DNA of 64,000 nt from Mesonia aquimarina (GCF_003667275.1 NZ_RCNV01000013.1:1-64000); one strand, 5' to 3'. Counted from the stretch's first letter, positions 17,061 to 26,472 are shown. The notes: a model not told the origin generated them from the sequence alone. Numbers and translations are program-made.

Positions 17061-17091
17061 AAAGTACCGAAAATAAATCGGTACTTTTTTT
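17061..17091 (+). terminator. Terminator of porU-porV
   Basis: A perfect 10-bp stem, AAAGTACCGA (17061-17070) with TCGGTACTTT (17078-17087), AAATAAA loop and T-run to 17091. Confidence 0.9.
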
Positions 17092-17169
17092 ATGCGTTTT
17101 ATTTTAAAAAAAGAAACAGTTTTTTTCTGATTAAAGCAGAAAGAGTTTTTCCTTTACCGCATATTATCT

Positions 17170-17177
17170 TATTTTTG
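17170..17177 (+). promoter_or_regulatory. Probable -7 element of the pyruvate dehydrogenase E1 alpha promoter
   Basis: TATTTTTG matches TAnnTTTG, 40 bases before the ATG at 17218 and downstream of the porV terminator. No clear TTG -33 element is seen. Confidence 0.5.
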
Positions 17178-17217
17178 TCTTCCGTTTTTGATCGCGAACG
17201 GTACTAAAATTAATTTC

Positions 17218-18216
17218 ATGAAAAAGATAACCAAAGAAACATACCTTAAGTGGTACGAAGATATGCTGTTTTGGCGCAAGTTTGAAGATAAATTAGCGCA
17301 AGTCTATATTCAGCAAAAAGTAAGAGGATTTCTGCATTTGTACAATGGGCAAGAAGCTATTTTAGCTGGAGCCTTGCATGCAATGGATCTTGAAAAAGAC
17401 CGTATGATAACGGCTTACAGAAATCACGTGCAACCTATTGGTATGGGAGTAGATCCTAAAAAAGTAATGGCAGAACTTTATGGAAAGAAGACGGGAACAT
17501 CGCAAGGTTTGGGAGGTTCTATGCATATCTTTTCTAAAGAACATCGTTTTTACGGAGGTCACGGTATTGTTGGTGGTCAAATTCCATTAGGAGCTGGACT
17601 AGCTTTTGGAGATAAGTATTTTAAAAGAGACAATGTCACGCTAACCTTTTTAGGTGATGGAGCAGCTCGTCAAGGAACACTTCACGAAACTTTAAACTTA
17701 GCGATGACTTGGCAGTTACCGGTAGTTTTTTGCGTAGAAAACAACGGCTACGCTATGGGAACTTCTGTAAAAAGAACAGCAAATCACGAAGATATTTGGA
17801 AATTAGGTTTAGGTTATGAAATGCCTTGTGGACCTGTAGATGCCATGAACCCTGAAAAAGTTGCTGAAGCTTTAGATGAAGCAATTGATAGAGCACGTTC
17901 TGGTAACGGGCCAACATTTTTAGAAATGAAAACCTACCGTTATCGTGGACATTCTATGAGTGATGCTCAAAAATACAGAACAAAAGATGAGGTAAAAGAA
18001 TACCAAAAAATCGATCCTATTTCTAAAGTTCTTTCAGAAATTAAAGAAAATAATTGGGCTTCAGAAGATGAAATTAAAAAGATCGACAAAAGCGTAAAAG
18101 ATCGCGTAAAAGAATGCGAGAAATTTGCAGACGAATCTGAATTTCCTGAAACTAGCGTAATGTACGACGCAGTTTACGAACAAGAAGATTATCCTTTTTT
18201 ATCACATAAATTATAA
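17218..18216 (+). CDS. pdhA: Pyruvate dehydrogenase E1 component, alpha subunit
   Basis: Half of the thiamine diphosphate-dependent E1 that decarboxylates pyruvate and acetylates the E2 lipoyl group. The TPP motif is intact: GDG at 146-148 and NN at 175-176. The phosphorylation-loop-like YRYRGHSMSDAQKYR segment follows near 240. I chose the ATG at 17218 (332 residues, starting MKKITKETYLKWY); an in-frame TTG at 17188 would add ten non-conserved residues. E2 starts 5 bases after its stop. E1 beta is not adjacent but at 56956-57936; no E3 gene is in the window. Confidence 0.94.
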   Translation: MKKITKETYLKWYEDMLFWRKFEDKLAQVYIQQKVRGFLHLYNGQEAILAGALHAMDLEKDRMITAYRNHVQPIGMGVDPKKVMAELYGKKTGTSQGLGGSMHIFSKEHRFYGGHGIVGGQIPLGAGLAFGDKYFKRDNVTLTFLGDGAARQGTLHETLNLAMTWQLPVVFCVENNGYAMGTSVKRTANHEDIWKLGLGYEMPCGPVDAMNPEKVAEALDEAIDRARSGNGPTFLEMKTYRYRGHSMSDAQKYRTKDEVKEYQKIDPISKVLSEIKENNWASEDEIKKIDKSVKDRVKECEKFADESEFPETSVMYDAVYEQEDYPFLSHKL

Positions 18217-18221
18217 AAATT

Positions 18222-19940
18222 ATGGCTGAAGTTATTAATATGCCTCGCTTAAGTGACACCATGGAAGAAGGTGTTGTAGCAAAATGGTTAAAGCAAAAAG
18301 GCGATAAAGTTGAAGAAGGCGATATTTTAGCTGAAATAGAAACCGATAAAGCAACCATGGAATTTGAGTCTTTTTATGATGGCACGCTTTTACATATTGG
18401 AATTGAAGAAGGTGATGGAGCTCCGGTAGATTCTTTGTTAGCTATAATTGGTGAAGAAGGAGAGGATATTTCAGATTTAATAAAAGAGGCCGAAAACTCT
18501 TCAAGCTCAGAAGGTAAAGAAGATAAAAAAGAGGAAGAAGATGATGAAGAAGAAAAATCAGAAGACAATAAGTCTGACGATACAGAAACTTCAGATGATT
18601 CAGCCGAAGAAGAAGATGGTGGCGATGGAGAAATTCCAGATGATGTTGAGGTAGTAAAAATGCCACGTCTTTCTGATACCATGGAAGAAGGAACCGTGGC
18701 TCAATGGTTAAAACAAGAAGGAGATAGTGTTGAAGAAGGAGAAATTTTAGCCGAAATAGAAACCGATAAGGCAACAATGGAGTTTGAGTCTTTTTATGAA
18801 GGTACGTTGCTTCATATTGGTATTGGTGAAGGAGAAAGTGCTCCGGTAGATTTCGTTTTAGCAATTATTGGACCTGAAGGAACTGATGTTTCTAAATTTT
18901 TAGATCAATTGAAATCTGACGGATCTTCTAAAAAATCTAATAAATCAGCTAAAAAAGAAAAATCTTCAGAAGATAAAGAGTCGAAAGATAAAGGTTCTTC
19001 AGAAAGCGAAAGTTCAGATTCTGGCGAAAGACAACATACCGATAGTGATGGCGATCGTATTTTTGCTTCACCCTTGGCTAAAAAAATGGCCGAAGAAAAA
19101 GGAATTGACCTAGCTGAGGTAAAAGGAAGTGGTGAAAATAATCGTATCGTTAAAAAAGATATCGAAAACTTCAAGCCTTCAGAAAAACCTGCTGAGAAAA
19201 AGGCAGCAAAAACTGAAGAGAAAGCAAGTTCTGCTCAACCTTATGTTCCGGCAGGTGAAGAAAGTTTTGAAGAGGTGAAAAATTCGCAAATGCGGAAAAC
19301 TATTGCCAAACGACTTTCAGAATCTAAATTTAATGCACCGCACTATTATCTAACTATCGGGTTAGATATGGAAAACGCAATGCAATCGCGTAAGCAGATT
19401 AATGAGTTGCCAGATACTAAGGTTTCGTTTAACGATATGGTAATAAAAGCATCGGCTATGGCGCTTAGAAAGCATCCGCAAGTAAACTCTCAATGGACTG
19501 GAGAGGCTACTAAAATTGCAAAACACATTCATTTAGGTGTTGCTGTTGCGGTTGATGAAGGTTTGGTTGTTCCGGTATTGCGATTTACAGATCAAATGTC
19601 TATGATGACCATCAATTCTAACGTAAAAGATTTAGCAGGAAAAGCCCGAAACAAAAAGTTGCAACCTAAAGATATGGAAGGAAGCACATTTACCGTTTCT
19701 AATTTGGGAATGTTTGGAATTGAAGAATTTACAAGTATTATAAATCAGCCAAACTCAGCTATTTTATCAGTAGGAGCAATTGTAGAAAAACCGGTTGTTA
19801 AAAATGGTGAAATAAAAGTAGGGCATACCATGAAAGTTACCTTAGCTTGTGATCACCGAACAGTTGATGGAGCAACAGGAGCTAAGTTTTTAGAAACTTT
19901 TAAAAAGTATTTGGAAAACCCGGTAACTATGCTGGCTTAA
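18222..19940 (+). CDS. pdhC: Dihydrolipoyl acetyltransferase (E2) of pyruvate dehydrogenase, two lipoyl domains
   Basis: Core of the pyruvate dehydrogenase complex, passing acetyl groups from E1 to CoA. Domains in order: lipoyl domain 1 (about 1-80, lipoyl lysine K43 in ETDKATME), an extremely acidic Ser/Glu/Asp linker (90-142), lipoyl domain 2 (143-222, K183), a Lys/Ser/Asp linker (230-275), the E1/E3-binding domain (about 279-317, FASPLAKKMAEEKGIDL), and the catalytic domain (about 345-572) with DHRTVDG containing H545 and D549. The two lipoyl domains are nearly identical, so they arose by recent duplication or are kept alike by conversion. It starts 5 bases after pdhA. Confidence 0.95.
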   Translation: MAEVINMPRLSDTMEEGVVAKWLKQKGDKVEEGDILAEIETDKATMEFESFYDGTLLHIGIEEGDGAPVDSLLAIIGEEGEDISDLIKEAENSSSSEGKEDKKEEEDDEEEKSEDNKSDDTETSDDSAEEEDGGDGEIPDDVEVVKMPRLSDTMEEGTVAQWLKQEGDSVEEGEILAEIETDKATMEFESFYEGTLLHIGIGEGESAPVDFVLAIIGPEGTDVSKFLDQLKSDGSSKKSNKSAKKEKSSEDKESKDKGSSESESSDSGERQHTDSDGDRIFASPLAKKMAEEKGIDLAEVKGSGENNRIVKKDIENFKPSEKPAEKKAAKTEEKASSAQPYVPAGEESFEEVKNSQMRKTIAKRLSESKFNAPHYYLTIGLDMENAMQSRKQINELPDTKVSFNDMVIKASAMALRKHPQVNSQWTGEATKIAKHIHLGVAVAVDEGLVVPVLRFTDQMSMMTINSNVKDLAGKARNKKLQPKDMEGSTFTVSNLGMFGIEEFTSIINQPNSAILSVGAIVEKPVVKNGEIKVGHTMKVTLACDHRTVDGATGAKFLETFKKYLENPVTMLA

Positions 19941-19960
19941 TCTAATAATATTATCAAGTG

Positions 19961-19990
19961 AAAAATCCCGTATAAAAGCGGGATTTTTTT
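19961..19990 (+). terminator. Terminator of pdhA-pdhC
   Basis: A 10-bp stem, AAAAATCCCG (19961-19970) with CGGGATTTTT (19979-19988), loop TATAAAAG, T-run to 19990. Confidence 0.9.
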
Positions 19991-20025
19991 ATCTTTAATT
20001 TTTTATGAATTAATATATAATTTTT

Positions 20026-20970
20026 ATGAAATATATACTTGTATTTTTAGTCTTTTTTAGTGGTAGTCAAATTTTTTCACAAGAAGAATCAGCCGAAGTT
20101 TCTATAGATTTTTTAAAAGAAAGTTTGGGTTATTTAGCTTCAGATGAATTAGCAGGGCGAAGAACCGGCTCTGAAGGAATTGAAAAAGCAGCGCACTATA
20201 TTGAAACTGTTTTTCAAAAAAGTGGATTACAGCCTTATTTTGAAACATATCGTGATAGCTTTCAGGTAAAAGGAAAAACGGGTTATAATATGGTTGGTTT
20301 TAAAGAAGGAAATGATCCAAAATTAAAAGATGAACTTATTGTTTTAGGAGCGCATTACGATCATATTGGGGTGGTAGACGAAAGTAAAATCGTTGCTGGA
20401 GATTCTATTGCTAATGGCGCTAATGATAACGCTGCAGGAACGACCTCTATTTTAGCTTTGGCAAAATATTTTGCTGATAAACAAACCAAAAGAAGTGTTT
20501 TGTTTGTTTTGTTTTCTGCGGAAGAAGAAGGTTTGGTTGGTTCTAAACATATAGCTAAACGATTAAAAAAAGAAGAGGCGAATATTTATACGATGTTGAA
20601 TTTTGAGATGATTGGTGTTCCTTTAGTAGGTCAAAACTATTCAGCTTATTTAACCGGATTTAATGAATCTAATTTTGCTGAAACTTTTAATAATTACGCC
20701 GGGAAAAAAGTATTCGGTTTTTTTTCAAAAGCAAAAGATTTTAAACTTTTTCAACGAAGTGATAATTATCCTTTTTATCAAGAAATGAAGATTCCAGCGC
20801 AAACCTTATGTACGTTTGATTTTTCAAATTATGACTATTATCACCATGTAGATGATGAAGCGGAGTTGATGGATTATGAGCATATGAAAAACTTAATCTC
20901 AGATATAATTCCGGGGATTGAAGGAATGGCAAATTCTAAAACTAAAGTTATTCAGTTAAATTCTAAGTAG
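20026..20970 (+). CDS. Secreted M28-family zinc aminopeptidase
   Basis: A 314-residue exported metallopeptidase. The signal peptide is MKYILVFLVFFSGSQIFSQ. The M28 two-zinc site is complete: H110 in GAHYDHIG, D134 in GANDNAAG, the catalytic and bridging acids E166/E167 in SAEEEG, and a HHVDDEAE segment near the C-terminus (about 278-285) for the last histidine ligand. It lies outside the PDH operon, after its terminator, and begins a row of plus-strand genes with 2-9 base gaps (20980-24783). The natural substrate is unknown; members remove N-terminal amino acids from peptides. Confidence 0.88.
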   Translation: MKYILVFLVFFSGSQIFSQEESAEVSIDFLKESLGYLASDELAGRRTGSEGIEKAAHYIETVFQKSGLQPYFETYRDSFQVKGKTGYNMVGFKEGNDPKLKDELIVLGAHYDHIGVVDESKIVAGDSIANGANDNAAGTTSILALAKYFADKQTKRSVLFVLFSAEEEGLVGSKHIAKRLKKEEANIYTMLNFEMIGVPLVGQNYSAYLTGFNESNFAETFNNYAGKKVFGFFSKAKDFKLFQRSDNYPFYQEMKIPAQTLCTFDFSNYDYYHHVDDEAELMDYEHMKNLISDIIPGIEGMANSKTKVIQLNSK

Positions 20971-20979
20971 TAAATTTCT

Positions 20980-21663
20980 ATGTCAAAAAATATTGTAATT
21001 ACAGGAACAAGTCGCGGAATTGGTTTTGAACTTGTTAAAATTCTCGCAAAACAGGGGCATAAAATTTTAGCCTTGTCTAGAAATGAAGATCCAATTACAA
21101 ATTTGGGCTTAGAAAATGTGACTGCTTTTTCTTGTGATATTAATGTTGAAGCACAATTGCAAGAAGTAGAATGGTTTATTTCAGAAAAGTGGAAAAAAGT
21201 AGATGTGCTGATTAATAATGCCGGGAAATTAGTTAATAAACCTTTTACGGAAATTTCTTCAGCAGAATTTGAAGAAGTTTATAAAACCAATGTATTTGGC
21301 GTTTTTCAACTGACAAAAATTTTAATTCCTTTTATGCATAAAGCCAGCCACGTGCTTACGATTAGTAGTATGGGCGGGGTTCAAGGAAGTATGAAATTTC
21401 CCGGGCTTTCGGCTTATAGTTCAAGCAAAGGAGCCGTTATTACACTTACAGAGGTGTTGGCAGAAGAATATAAAGAAAACGGGCCGTCATTTAATGTTTT
21501 TGCTTTGGGAGCAGTCCAAACTGAAATGTTAGAAGAAGCTTTTCCAGGTTATCAAGCGCCGGTTTCTGCACGAGATATGGCAAATTATATTGGTGATTTT
21601 GCTTTAACGGGATATCAATTTTATAACGGAAAATTATTGCAGGTTTCTAATTCTACTCCTTAA
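20980..21663 (+). CDS. Short-chain dehydrogenase/reductase
   Basis: A 227-residue Rossmann-fold oxidoreductase. The cofactor loop is GTSRGIG at 9-15, NNAG is at 79-82, and the catalytic residues are S130, Y146 and K150 (YSSSK). GTSRGIG with R12 and no acid at the end of strand two suggests NADP(H). Nothing in the sequence tells the substrate. It lies 9 bases after the M28 peptidase gene and 3 bases before the SprT-like gene, in one transcription unit. Confidence 0.9.
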   Translation: MSKNIVITGTSRGIGFELVKILAKQGHKILALSRNEDPITNLGLENVTAFSCDINVEAQLQEVEWFISEKWKKVDVLINNAGKLVNKPFTEISSAEFEEVYKTNVFGVFQLTKILIPFMHKASHVLTISSMGGVQGSMKFPGLSAYSSSKGAVITLTEVLAEEYKENGPSFNVFALGAVQTEMLEEAFPGYQAPVSARDMANYIGDFALTGYQFYNGKLLQVSNSTP

Positions 21664-21666
21664 TTT

Positions 21667-22263
21667 ATGAAAGAAATTCTTTCAAATTATATTCCTAAAC
21701 GAGCCGTGGATCCTGCGTTTCAATTAATTGCCAGCTATAACATTCATCTCAAAATTGTAAACGAAAGAAAAACGCGCCATGGTGATTATCGTGAAGTAAA
21801 TGGCGCACCGCAAATTACGGTTAATGCCAATCTAAATCCATATCGGTTTTTAATCACGTTAGTGCATGAAATTGCACATTTTATGGCCTTCAAAAAATAT
21901 GGAAGATTTATAAAGCCGCACGGAAAAGAGTGGAAATACACCTTTCAACAATTAATGCTGCCATTTATTAATCCAAGTATTTTTCCATCTCGGTTATTAC
22001 CAATTATAGCTAATCATTTTAAAAATCCATCAGCAAGTAGCGATACAGATGCTCGTCTTTCTGTTGCTTTGAAAGCTTATGATCCCGAAAATAATAAAAA
22101 TTATATCTTTGAGATTCCGTTGGGAAGTACCTTTAGAATTTATAATGGTAAAGTGTTTAAAAAAGGTAAAAAGCGTATAAAACGCTACGAGTGTGTAGAA
22201 ATAAATACAGGAAAAATTTATATTTTTCAGCCTAATGCAGAAGTAGAATTAGTGAAAACTTAA
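21667..22263 (+). CDS. SprT-like zinc metalloprotease-family protein
   Basis: 198 residues. The zincin motif HEIAH gives ligands H67 and H71 with E68 as general base; H85 in KPHGKEW is the expected third ligand. The C-terminal part (about 125-198) is a small beta domain with GKVFKKGKKRIKRYECVEIN where related proteins have a zinc ribbon; here only one cysteine remains. Bacterial SprT proteins are poorly understood; the eukaryotic relative Spartan degrades DNA-protein crosslinks. It is co-transcribed with the dehydrogenase and manC. Confidence 0.85.
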   Translation: MKEILSNYIPKRAVDPAFQLIASYNIHLKIVNERKTRHGDYREVNGAPQITVNANLNPYRFLITLVHEIAHFMAFKKYGRFIKPHGKEWKYTFQQLMLPFINPSIFPSRLLPIIANHFKNPSASSDTDARLSVALKAYDPENNKNYIFEIPLGSTFRIYNGKVFKKGKKRIKRYECVEINTGKIYIFQPNAEVELVKT

Positions 22264-22270
22264 GGGAATT

Positions 22271-23350
22271 ATGAATAAAAATTATTACGCAGTTATTATG
22301 GCCGGCGGTGTCGGTTCTAGATTTTGGCCATTGAGTAAACAATCCTTTCCGAAGCAATTTCACGATATGTTAGGAACGGGAGAATCTTTACTTCAGAAAA
22401 CTTATAGCCGACTTTCAAAATTAATTCCTTTAGAAAACATCTATATTCTAACCAATAGCTTGTATGAAGATTTGGTGAAAGAACAATTACCAAAAATAAC
22501 ACAAGAGCAAATTGTGCTGGAACCCGCTATGCGGAATACAGCACCGTGTATTCTATTGGCAGCTTTAAAAATTCAAAAGAAAAATAAAGATGCCCTAATG
22601 TTGGTGGCACCGAGTGATCATTGGATTGAAGACGAAAATGCTTTTATAGAAAATTTGCAGATTAGTTACGATGCTTGCCAGCGTGAAGATATATTAATGA
22701 CTTTAGGCATAAAACCAAGTTTTCCTAATACAGGTTACGGTTACATAAAGTATGCTGAAAAAAGTGTGAGTCCGGTAAAAAAAGTACTTCAATTTACAGA
22801 AAAACCAGATTATAAAACGGCACAATCTTTTTTAGCTGAAGGCAATTATTTGTGGAACGCCGGAATATTTATTTGGAGTGTTTCTTCAATTACAAAAGCT
22901 TTTGAAAAATATAATTCAAAGATGTTTTCTCTTTTTGTAGAACACCTAGACCATTTAAATACCGAAAAAGAACAATCGTTTTTAGCCAAAAAATATCAAG
23001 AAGCAGAAAATGTTTCTATTGACTATGCTATCATGGAAAAAGCACCAAATGTATGTGTGCTTCCGGCTACTTTTGATTGGAATGATTTAGGTTCTTGGGG
23101 AGCGCTACACGAGCAAATGCCAAAAGATGAGAAACAGAATGTAGTGATTAATGCACAGTCTCACTTAGAAAATACTAATAACTCTATAATAAGAACTGAA
23201 AAAGGAAAAGTTGTAGTTGTAGATGGTTTAGAAGATTATATTGTTGTAGATAATAAAGAAGTTTTGCTTATCTTTCCTAAAGGAAAAGAGCAGGATATAA
23301 AAAAGATACGCGCCACCATTCAAGAAAAGTTTGGCGACGAACTTGTATAA
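22271..23350 (+). CDS. manC: Mannose-1-phosphate guanylyltransferase
   Basis: Makes GDP-mannose from mannose 1-phosphate and GTP for surface polysaccharides and glycoproteins. The nucleotidyltransferase signature is MAGGVGSRFWPLS (10-22) followed by FPKQF. The AILAP-like segment appears as MLVAPSDHWI near 114-123, and FTEKPD near 176-181. Length is 359 residues, so it is the single-domain form without the isomerase half of AlgA-like enzymes. It sits in the same tight gene row, 7 bases after the SprT-like gene and 2 bases before the DUF389 gene. Confidence 0.92.
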   Translation: MNKNYYAVIMAGGVGSRFWPLSKQSFPKQFHDMLGTGESLLQKTYSRLSKLIPLENIYILTNSLYEDLVKEQLPKITQEQIVLEPAMRNTAPCILLAALKIQKKNKDALMLVAPSDHWIEDENAFIENLQISYDACQREDILMTLGIKPSFPNTGYGYIKYAEKSVSPVKKVLQFTEKPDYKTAQSFLAEGNYLWNAGIFIWSVSSITKAFEKYNSKMFSLFVEHLDHLNTEKEQSFLAKKYQEAENVSIDYAIMEKAPNVCVLPATFDWNDLGSWGALHEQMPKDEKQNVVINAQSHLENTNNSIIRTEKGKVVVVDGLEDYIVVDNKEVLLIFPKGKEQDIKKIRATIQEKFGDELV

Positions 23351-23352
23351 AA

Positions 23353-24783
23353 ATGACCACACCAGAAAATGACAAGCAACAGGAAGTAAACGAAAAACTT
23401 TCTAAAGACTTAAAAGGTACCGCAAAAAGCTTACGTAGTTTTTTACGGGAATTGCTGGATATTAGAAGTGACACCGATCGTGATTCAACTATTGAAGCCG
23501 TAAAAAAAGATATTCCTTTTAAAGGTCATAACGCTTGGATTTTGATATTCTCCATATTTGTAGCTTCTATTGGCTTAAATGTAAGCAGTACAGCTGTTAT
23601 TATTGGTGCAATGCTTATTTCACCATTAATGGGCCCAATTGTAGGAATTGGTCTTTCCGTGGCTATTAATGATATTGATACTTTACGTAGGTCACTTATT
23701 AATTTAGGTGTTATGGTCGGGCTAAGTGTGGTTACGGCATTTCTTTATTTTTGGATTTCACCACTTACTGGAAGCAATGCAGAGCTTGAAGCCAGAACTT
23801 ATCCTACAATTCTTGATGTGTTAGTCGCTATTTTTGGTGGTTTAGCGTTGATTGTTGCAAAAACTAAAAAGGGAACCATAGCGAGTGTTATTTTTGGAGT
23901 AGCCATTGCTACTGCCTTAATGCCGCCATTATGTACAGTAGGTTATGGTTTAGCGGAAGGCAACCTTTCTGATGCCGGAGGAGCTTTGTATTTGTTTTCG
24001 ATTAATGCAACTTTTATTGCCTTGTCAACTTTTGTGGTTGCTAAATTGTTAGGCTTTCCGTTGGTAAAATATGCTAATTCAAAAAGAAGAAAACGTATTG
24101 CTCAATTGGCTTCTGTTATTGCCATTATTGTTATGGTGCCAAGTGTGTATTTGTTTTATAATATGCTTCAAGAATCTTATTTTCGACAAGATGCTCGTAA
24201 ATTCGTAGAAGAAGAATTGATGGTTTATAATGAGTCATTTTTACAAAAAAATTCGACAATTTTAGATTTTGATTCCGGTAACGATCCTAAAATTGAAGTT
24301 TCGTTTTTAGGTAAAGAAATTCCTTCTTCGGTTATAAATTTATGGCGAGAAAAGATGAAACGCTATAATAATTTAAACGGCACTTCGCTTATTATTCTTC
24401 AAAATGAAAACACAGAATCTTTTGATCAATTGCAATACATGCAAGAATTTAAACGTCGAGATTCTATCAATTTATTAAACAAAGATGAGCGAATCGCATT
24501 TCTGGAACAACGCTTGTCCAAACTCTCACGATATGAGAATAAACAAATTCCGTTTGCTAGTATTTCTAAAGAAGCAAAGATAAACTACGAAGGTTTACAA
24601 AGTTTTAGTTATGCATCAAAATTAGTTTCGACTTTTGATAAAGTGGATACAATTCCAGAATTTAATGTTTCTTGGATAAAAGAAATATCAGCGGGAGAAA
24701 AACAACGAAATGAAGCTAAATTAAAAGAGTGGCTGGCGTATAAGTTAAATTTAGATACCTTAGTGGTACAAAGCGCAAATTAA
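23353..24783 (+). CDS. DUF389 family inner membrane protein
   Basis: 476 residues. An N-terminal cytoplasmic stretch is followed by about six membrane segments (roughly 50-265) containing the family core VSSTAVIIGAMLISPLMGPI (76-95) and a TALMPPLCTVGYGL segment. The C-terminal 200 residues are a charged soluble domain containing two regions that look like OSCP- or BON-type alpha-beta repeats. The function of DUF389 proteins is not established. It ends the plus-strand gene row; the ABC genes beyond are convergent. No clear terminator is visible in the 92-base gap. Confidence 0.85.
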   Translation: MTTPENDKQQEVNEKLSKDLKGTAKSLRSFLRELLDIRSDTDRDSTIEAVKKDIPFKGHNAWILIFSIFVASIGLNVSSTAVIIGAMLISPLMGPIVGIGLSVAINDIDTLRRSLINLGVMVGLSVVTAFLYFWISPLTGSNAELEARTYPTILDVLVAIFGGLALIVAKTKKGTIASVIFGVAIATALMPPLCTVGYGLAEGNLSDAGGALYLFSINATFIALSTFVVAKLLGFPLVKYANSKRRKRIAQLASVIAIIVMVPSVYLFYNMLQESYFRQDARKFVEEELMVYNESFLQKNSTILDFDSGNDPKIEVSFLGKEIPSSVINLWREKMKRYNNLNGTSLIILQNENTESFDQLQYMQEFKRRDSINLLNKDERIAFLEQRLSKLSRYENKQIPFASISKEAKINYEGLQSFSYASKLVSTFDKVDTIPEFNVSWIKEISAGEKQRNEAKLKEWLAYKLNLDTLVVQSAN

Positions 24784-24875
24784 ACAATCTATACTAATTA
24801 AATTTTTTAATCAGAAAATCATCCACAGGAAATAAATAAAAACTAGCATTTATTCGCTGATGTTAGTATGGAGAT

Positions 24876-25640
24876 TTAAAGTCCTTTTAATTGTGCTTCT
24901 CTCACTTTTTTAAACAAATCTGAAGAATATACAAAGTCGGTTACAGCTTCATTTTCGGTTTTAAAAATCTCATCATTGGTTCCGCGCCAAGCTAAAACTC
25001 CTTTTTGTAAGAAAATAATATTTTCACCTATTTCTAATACAGAGTTCATATCGTGTGTATTGATTACGGTAGTTATATCATTTTCTCGCGTAATTTCTTG
25101 AATTAAATTATCTATTAAAATTGCTGTTTTAGGATCTAAACCTGAGTTTGGCTCATCACAAAATAAATATTTTGGTTTATTGACAATTGCACGCGCAATG
25201 GCAACACGTTTTTGCATTCCTCCACTAATTTCAGCCGGATATTTATGTGGAGCATGATCAAGTTCTACACGTTTTAGAACTTCATCAACCCGCTCCATCA
25301 TTTCATCTTTTTTCTGGTTGGTGAACATGCGTAGTGGAAACATTACATTTTCGGCAACCGTCATTGAATCAAATAAGGCGCCACCTTGAAAAACCATTCC
25401 CATCTCAGTACGCAGATTACGTTTTGCTTCTTGAGAAAGTGAAGAATAAGCTTTTCTGTTATATTCAATAGTGCCTTGTTCTGGTGTAAAAAGTCCTAAA
25501 AGGCATTTTAAAAAAACAGTTTTTCCTGAACCAGATTGACCAATAATTAAGTTGGTTTTTCCTTTGTAAAATTCAGTAGAAATTCCTTTCAAAATTTCTT
25601 CACCATTAAATCCTTTATGTAAGTCGTTTACTTTTATCAT
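24876..25640 (-). CDS. ABC transporter ATPase of the Mla/MCE phospholipid type
   Basis: 254-residue ATPase that powers an MlaE-type permease, moving phospholipid between envelope membranes. Walker A is GQSGSGKT (34-41), the signature ISGGMQKRVAIARA is near 134-147, and Walker B YLFCDEP is followed by NSGLDP. The start is the ATG at 25640, overlapping the permease stop by one base (TAATG); a longer in-frame extension inside the permease gene is not conserved sequence. In E. coli the homologue is MlaF. No MCE-domain (MlaD) protein gene is adjacent. Confidence 0.88.
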   Translation of the reverse strand: MIKVNDLHKGFNGEEILKGISTEFYKGKTNLIIGQSGSGKTVFLKCLLGLFTPEQGTIEYNRKAYSSLSQEAKRNLRTEMGMVFQGGALFDSMTVAENVMFPLRMFTNQKKDEMMERVDEVLKRVELDHAPHKYPAEISGGMQKRVAIARAIVNKPKYLFCDEPNSGLDPKTAILIDNLIQEITRENDITTVINTHDMNSVLEIGENIIFLQKGVLAWRGTNDEIFKTENEAVTDFVYSSDLFKKVREAQLKGL

Positions 25641-26377
25641 TAGCTTAGCAATAATTGAGTTAATACATAATTTACGATAATAAGTATTACGCTTGTCCAT
25701 ACAAAAGAAGTGGTACTGGCTTGACCAACTTCTAGTGCGCCGCCTTTCATATAATACCCATGATATGCCGGAACGGTGGCTAGAATTAATGCAAAAAAGA
25801 AACTTTTTATAAATGCATAAGCTAGATGAAATGGAATAAAGTCAGATTGTAGTCCGCTTAAAAATGCTTCGCCAGAAATAAAACCGCCAAGAACGCCTGC
25901 CATATAAGCTCCCATAATTCCCATAAACATAGAAATAGCAATAACAAATGGATAAAAAAGCATGGCAATAATTTTAGGGAAAATTAAATAGTTGGCAGAA
26001 TTAATCCCCATAACTTCTAAAGCGTCAATTTGTTCCATAACGCGCATCGTTCCAATACTAGAAGTAATATAAGAACCTACTTTTCCCGCCATAATAATAG
26101 AAACAAACGTAGGAGAAAATTCTAAAATAATAGATTGTCTTGCTGTAAATGCTATTAAACTTTTTGGAATTAACGGGTTATTTAAATTTAGCGCAGTTTG
26201 TATGGTTACTACACCACCAATAAAAAAGGAAATGAAAACAACGATCCCTAAGGAGTTTACCATTAAATCATCAATTTCCTTGAAAATTAATTGGCGTAAA
26301 ACAGAAGCTTTGGTCATTCTTCTGAATATATTCTTAATCATGATGAAATATTGACCTATATCTTGAAGGTATTTCAT
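25640..26377 (-). CDS. MlaE-type ABC transporter permease
   Basis: 245 residues with five to six membrane segments, corresponding to MlaE in Gram-negative phospholipid transport. The conserved core is visible as GKVGSYITSSIGTMRVMEQIDALEVMG (about 98-124, shown in two parts: GKVGSYITSS and MRVMEQIDALEVMG). It forms an operon with the ATPase through a one-base overlap. The substrate-binding MCE protein and the periplasmic partner must be encoded elsewhere. Confidence 0.88.
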   Translation of the reverse strand: MKYLQDIGQYFIMIKNIFRRMTKASVLRQLIFKEIDDLMVNSLGIVVFISFFIGGVVTIQTALNLNNPLIPKSLIAFTARQSIILEFSPTFVSIIMAGKVGSYITSSIGTMRVMEQIDALEVMGINSANYLIFPKIIAMLFYPFVIAISMFMGIMGAYMAGVLGGFISGEAFLSGLQSDFIPFHLAYAFIKSFFFALILATVPAYHGYYMKGGALEVGQASTTSFVWTSVILIIVNYVLTQLLLS

Positions 26378-26464
26378 GTATTGAATTTTTGTAAAGCTAA
26401 AATAGCAAAAATAATTGCCAAAGTATTTAACTTACAATTAATCTTTATTCGCGCTTACATTTAA

Positions 26465-26472
26465 TATTTTTG
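26465..26472 (+). promoter_or_regulatory. Probable -7 element of the pafA promoter
   Basis: TATTTTTG matches TAnnTTTG and lies 22 bases before the ATG. No convincing -33 element is seen. Confidence 0.5.

Noticed and set aside
18374-19174. Minus-strand open frames inside pdhC (18374-18682, 18442-18864, 18905-19174)
   Set aside because: Caused by biased codons of the acidic and lysine-rich linkers; no start context or family-like sequence. The plus-strand E2 is certain.
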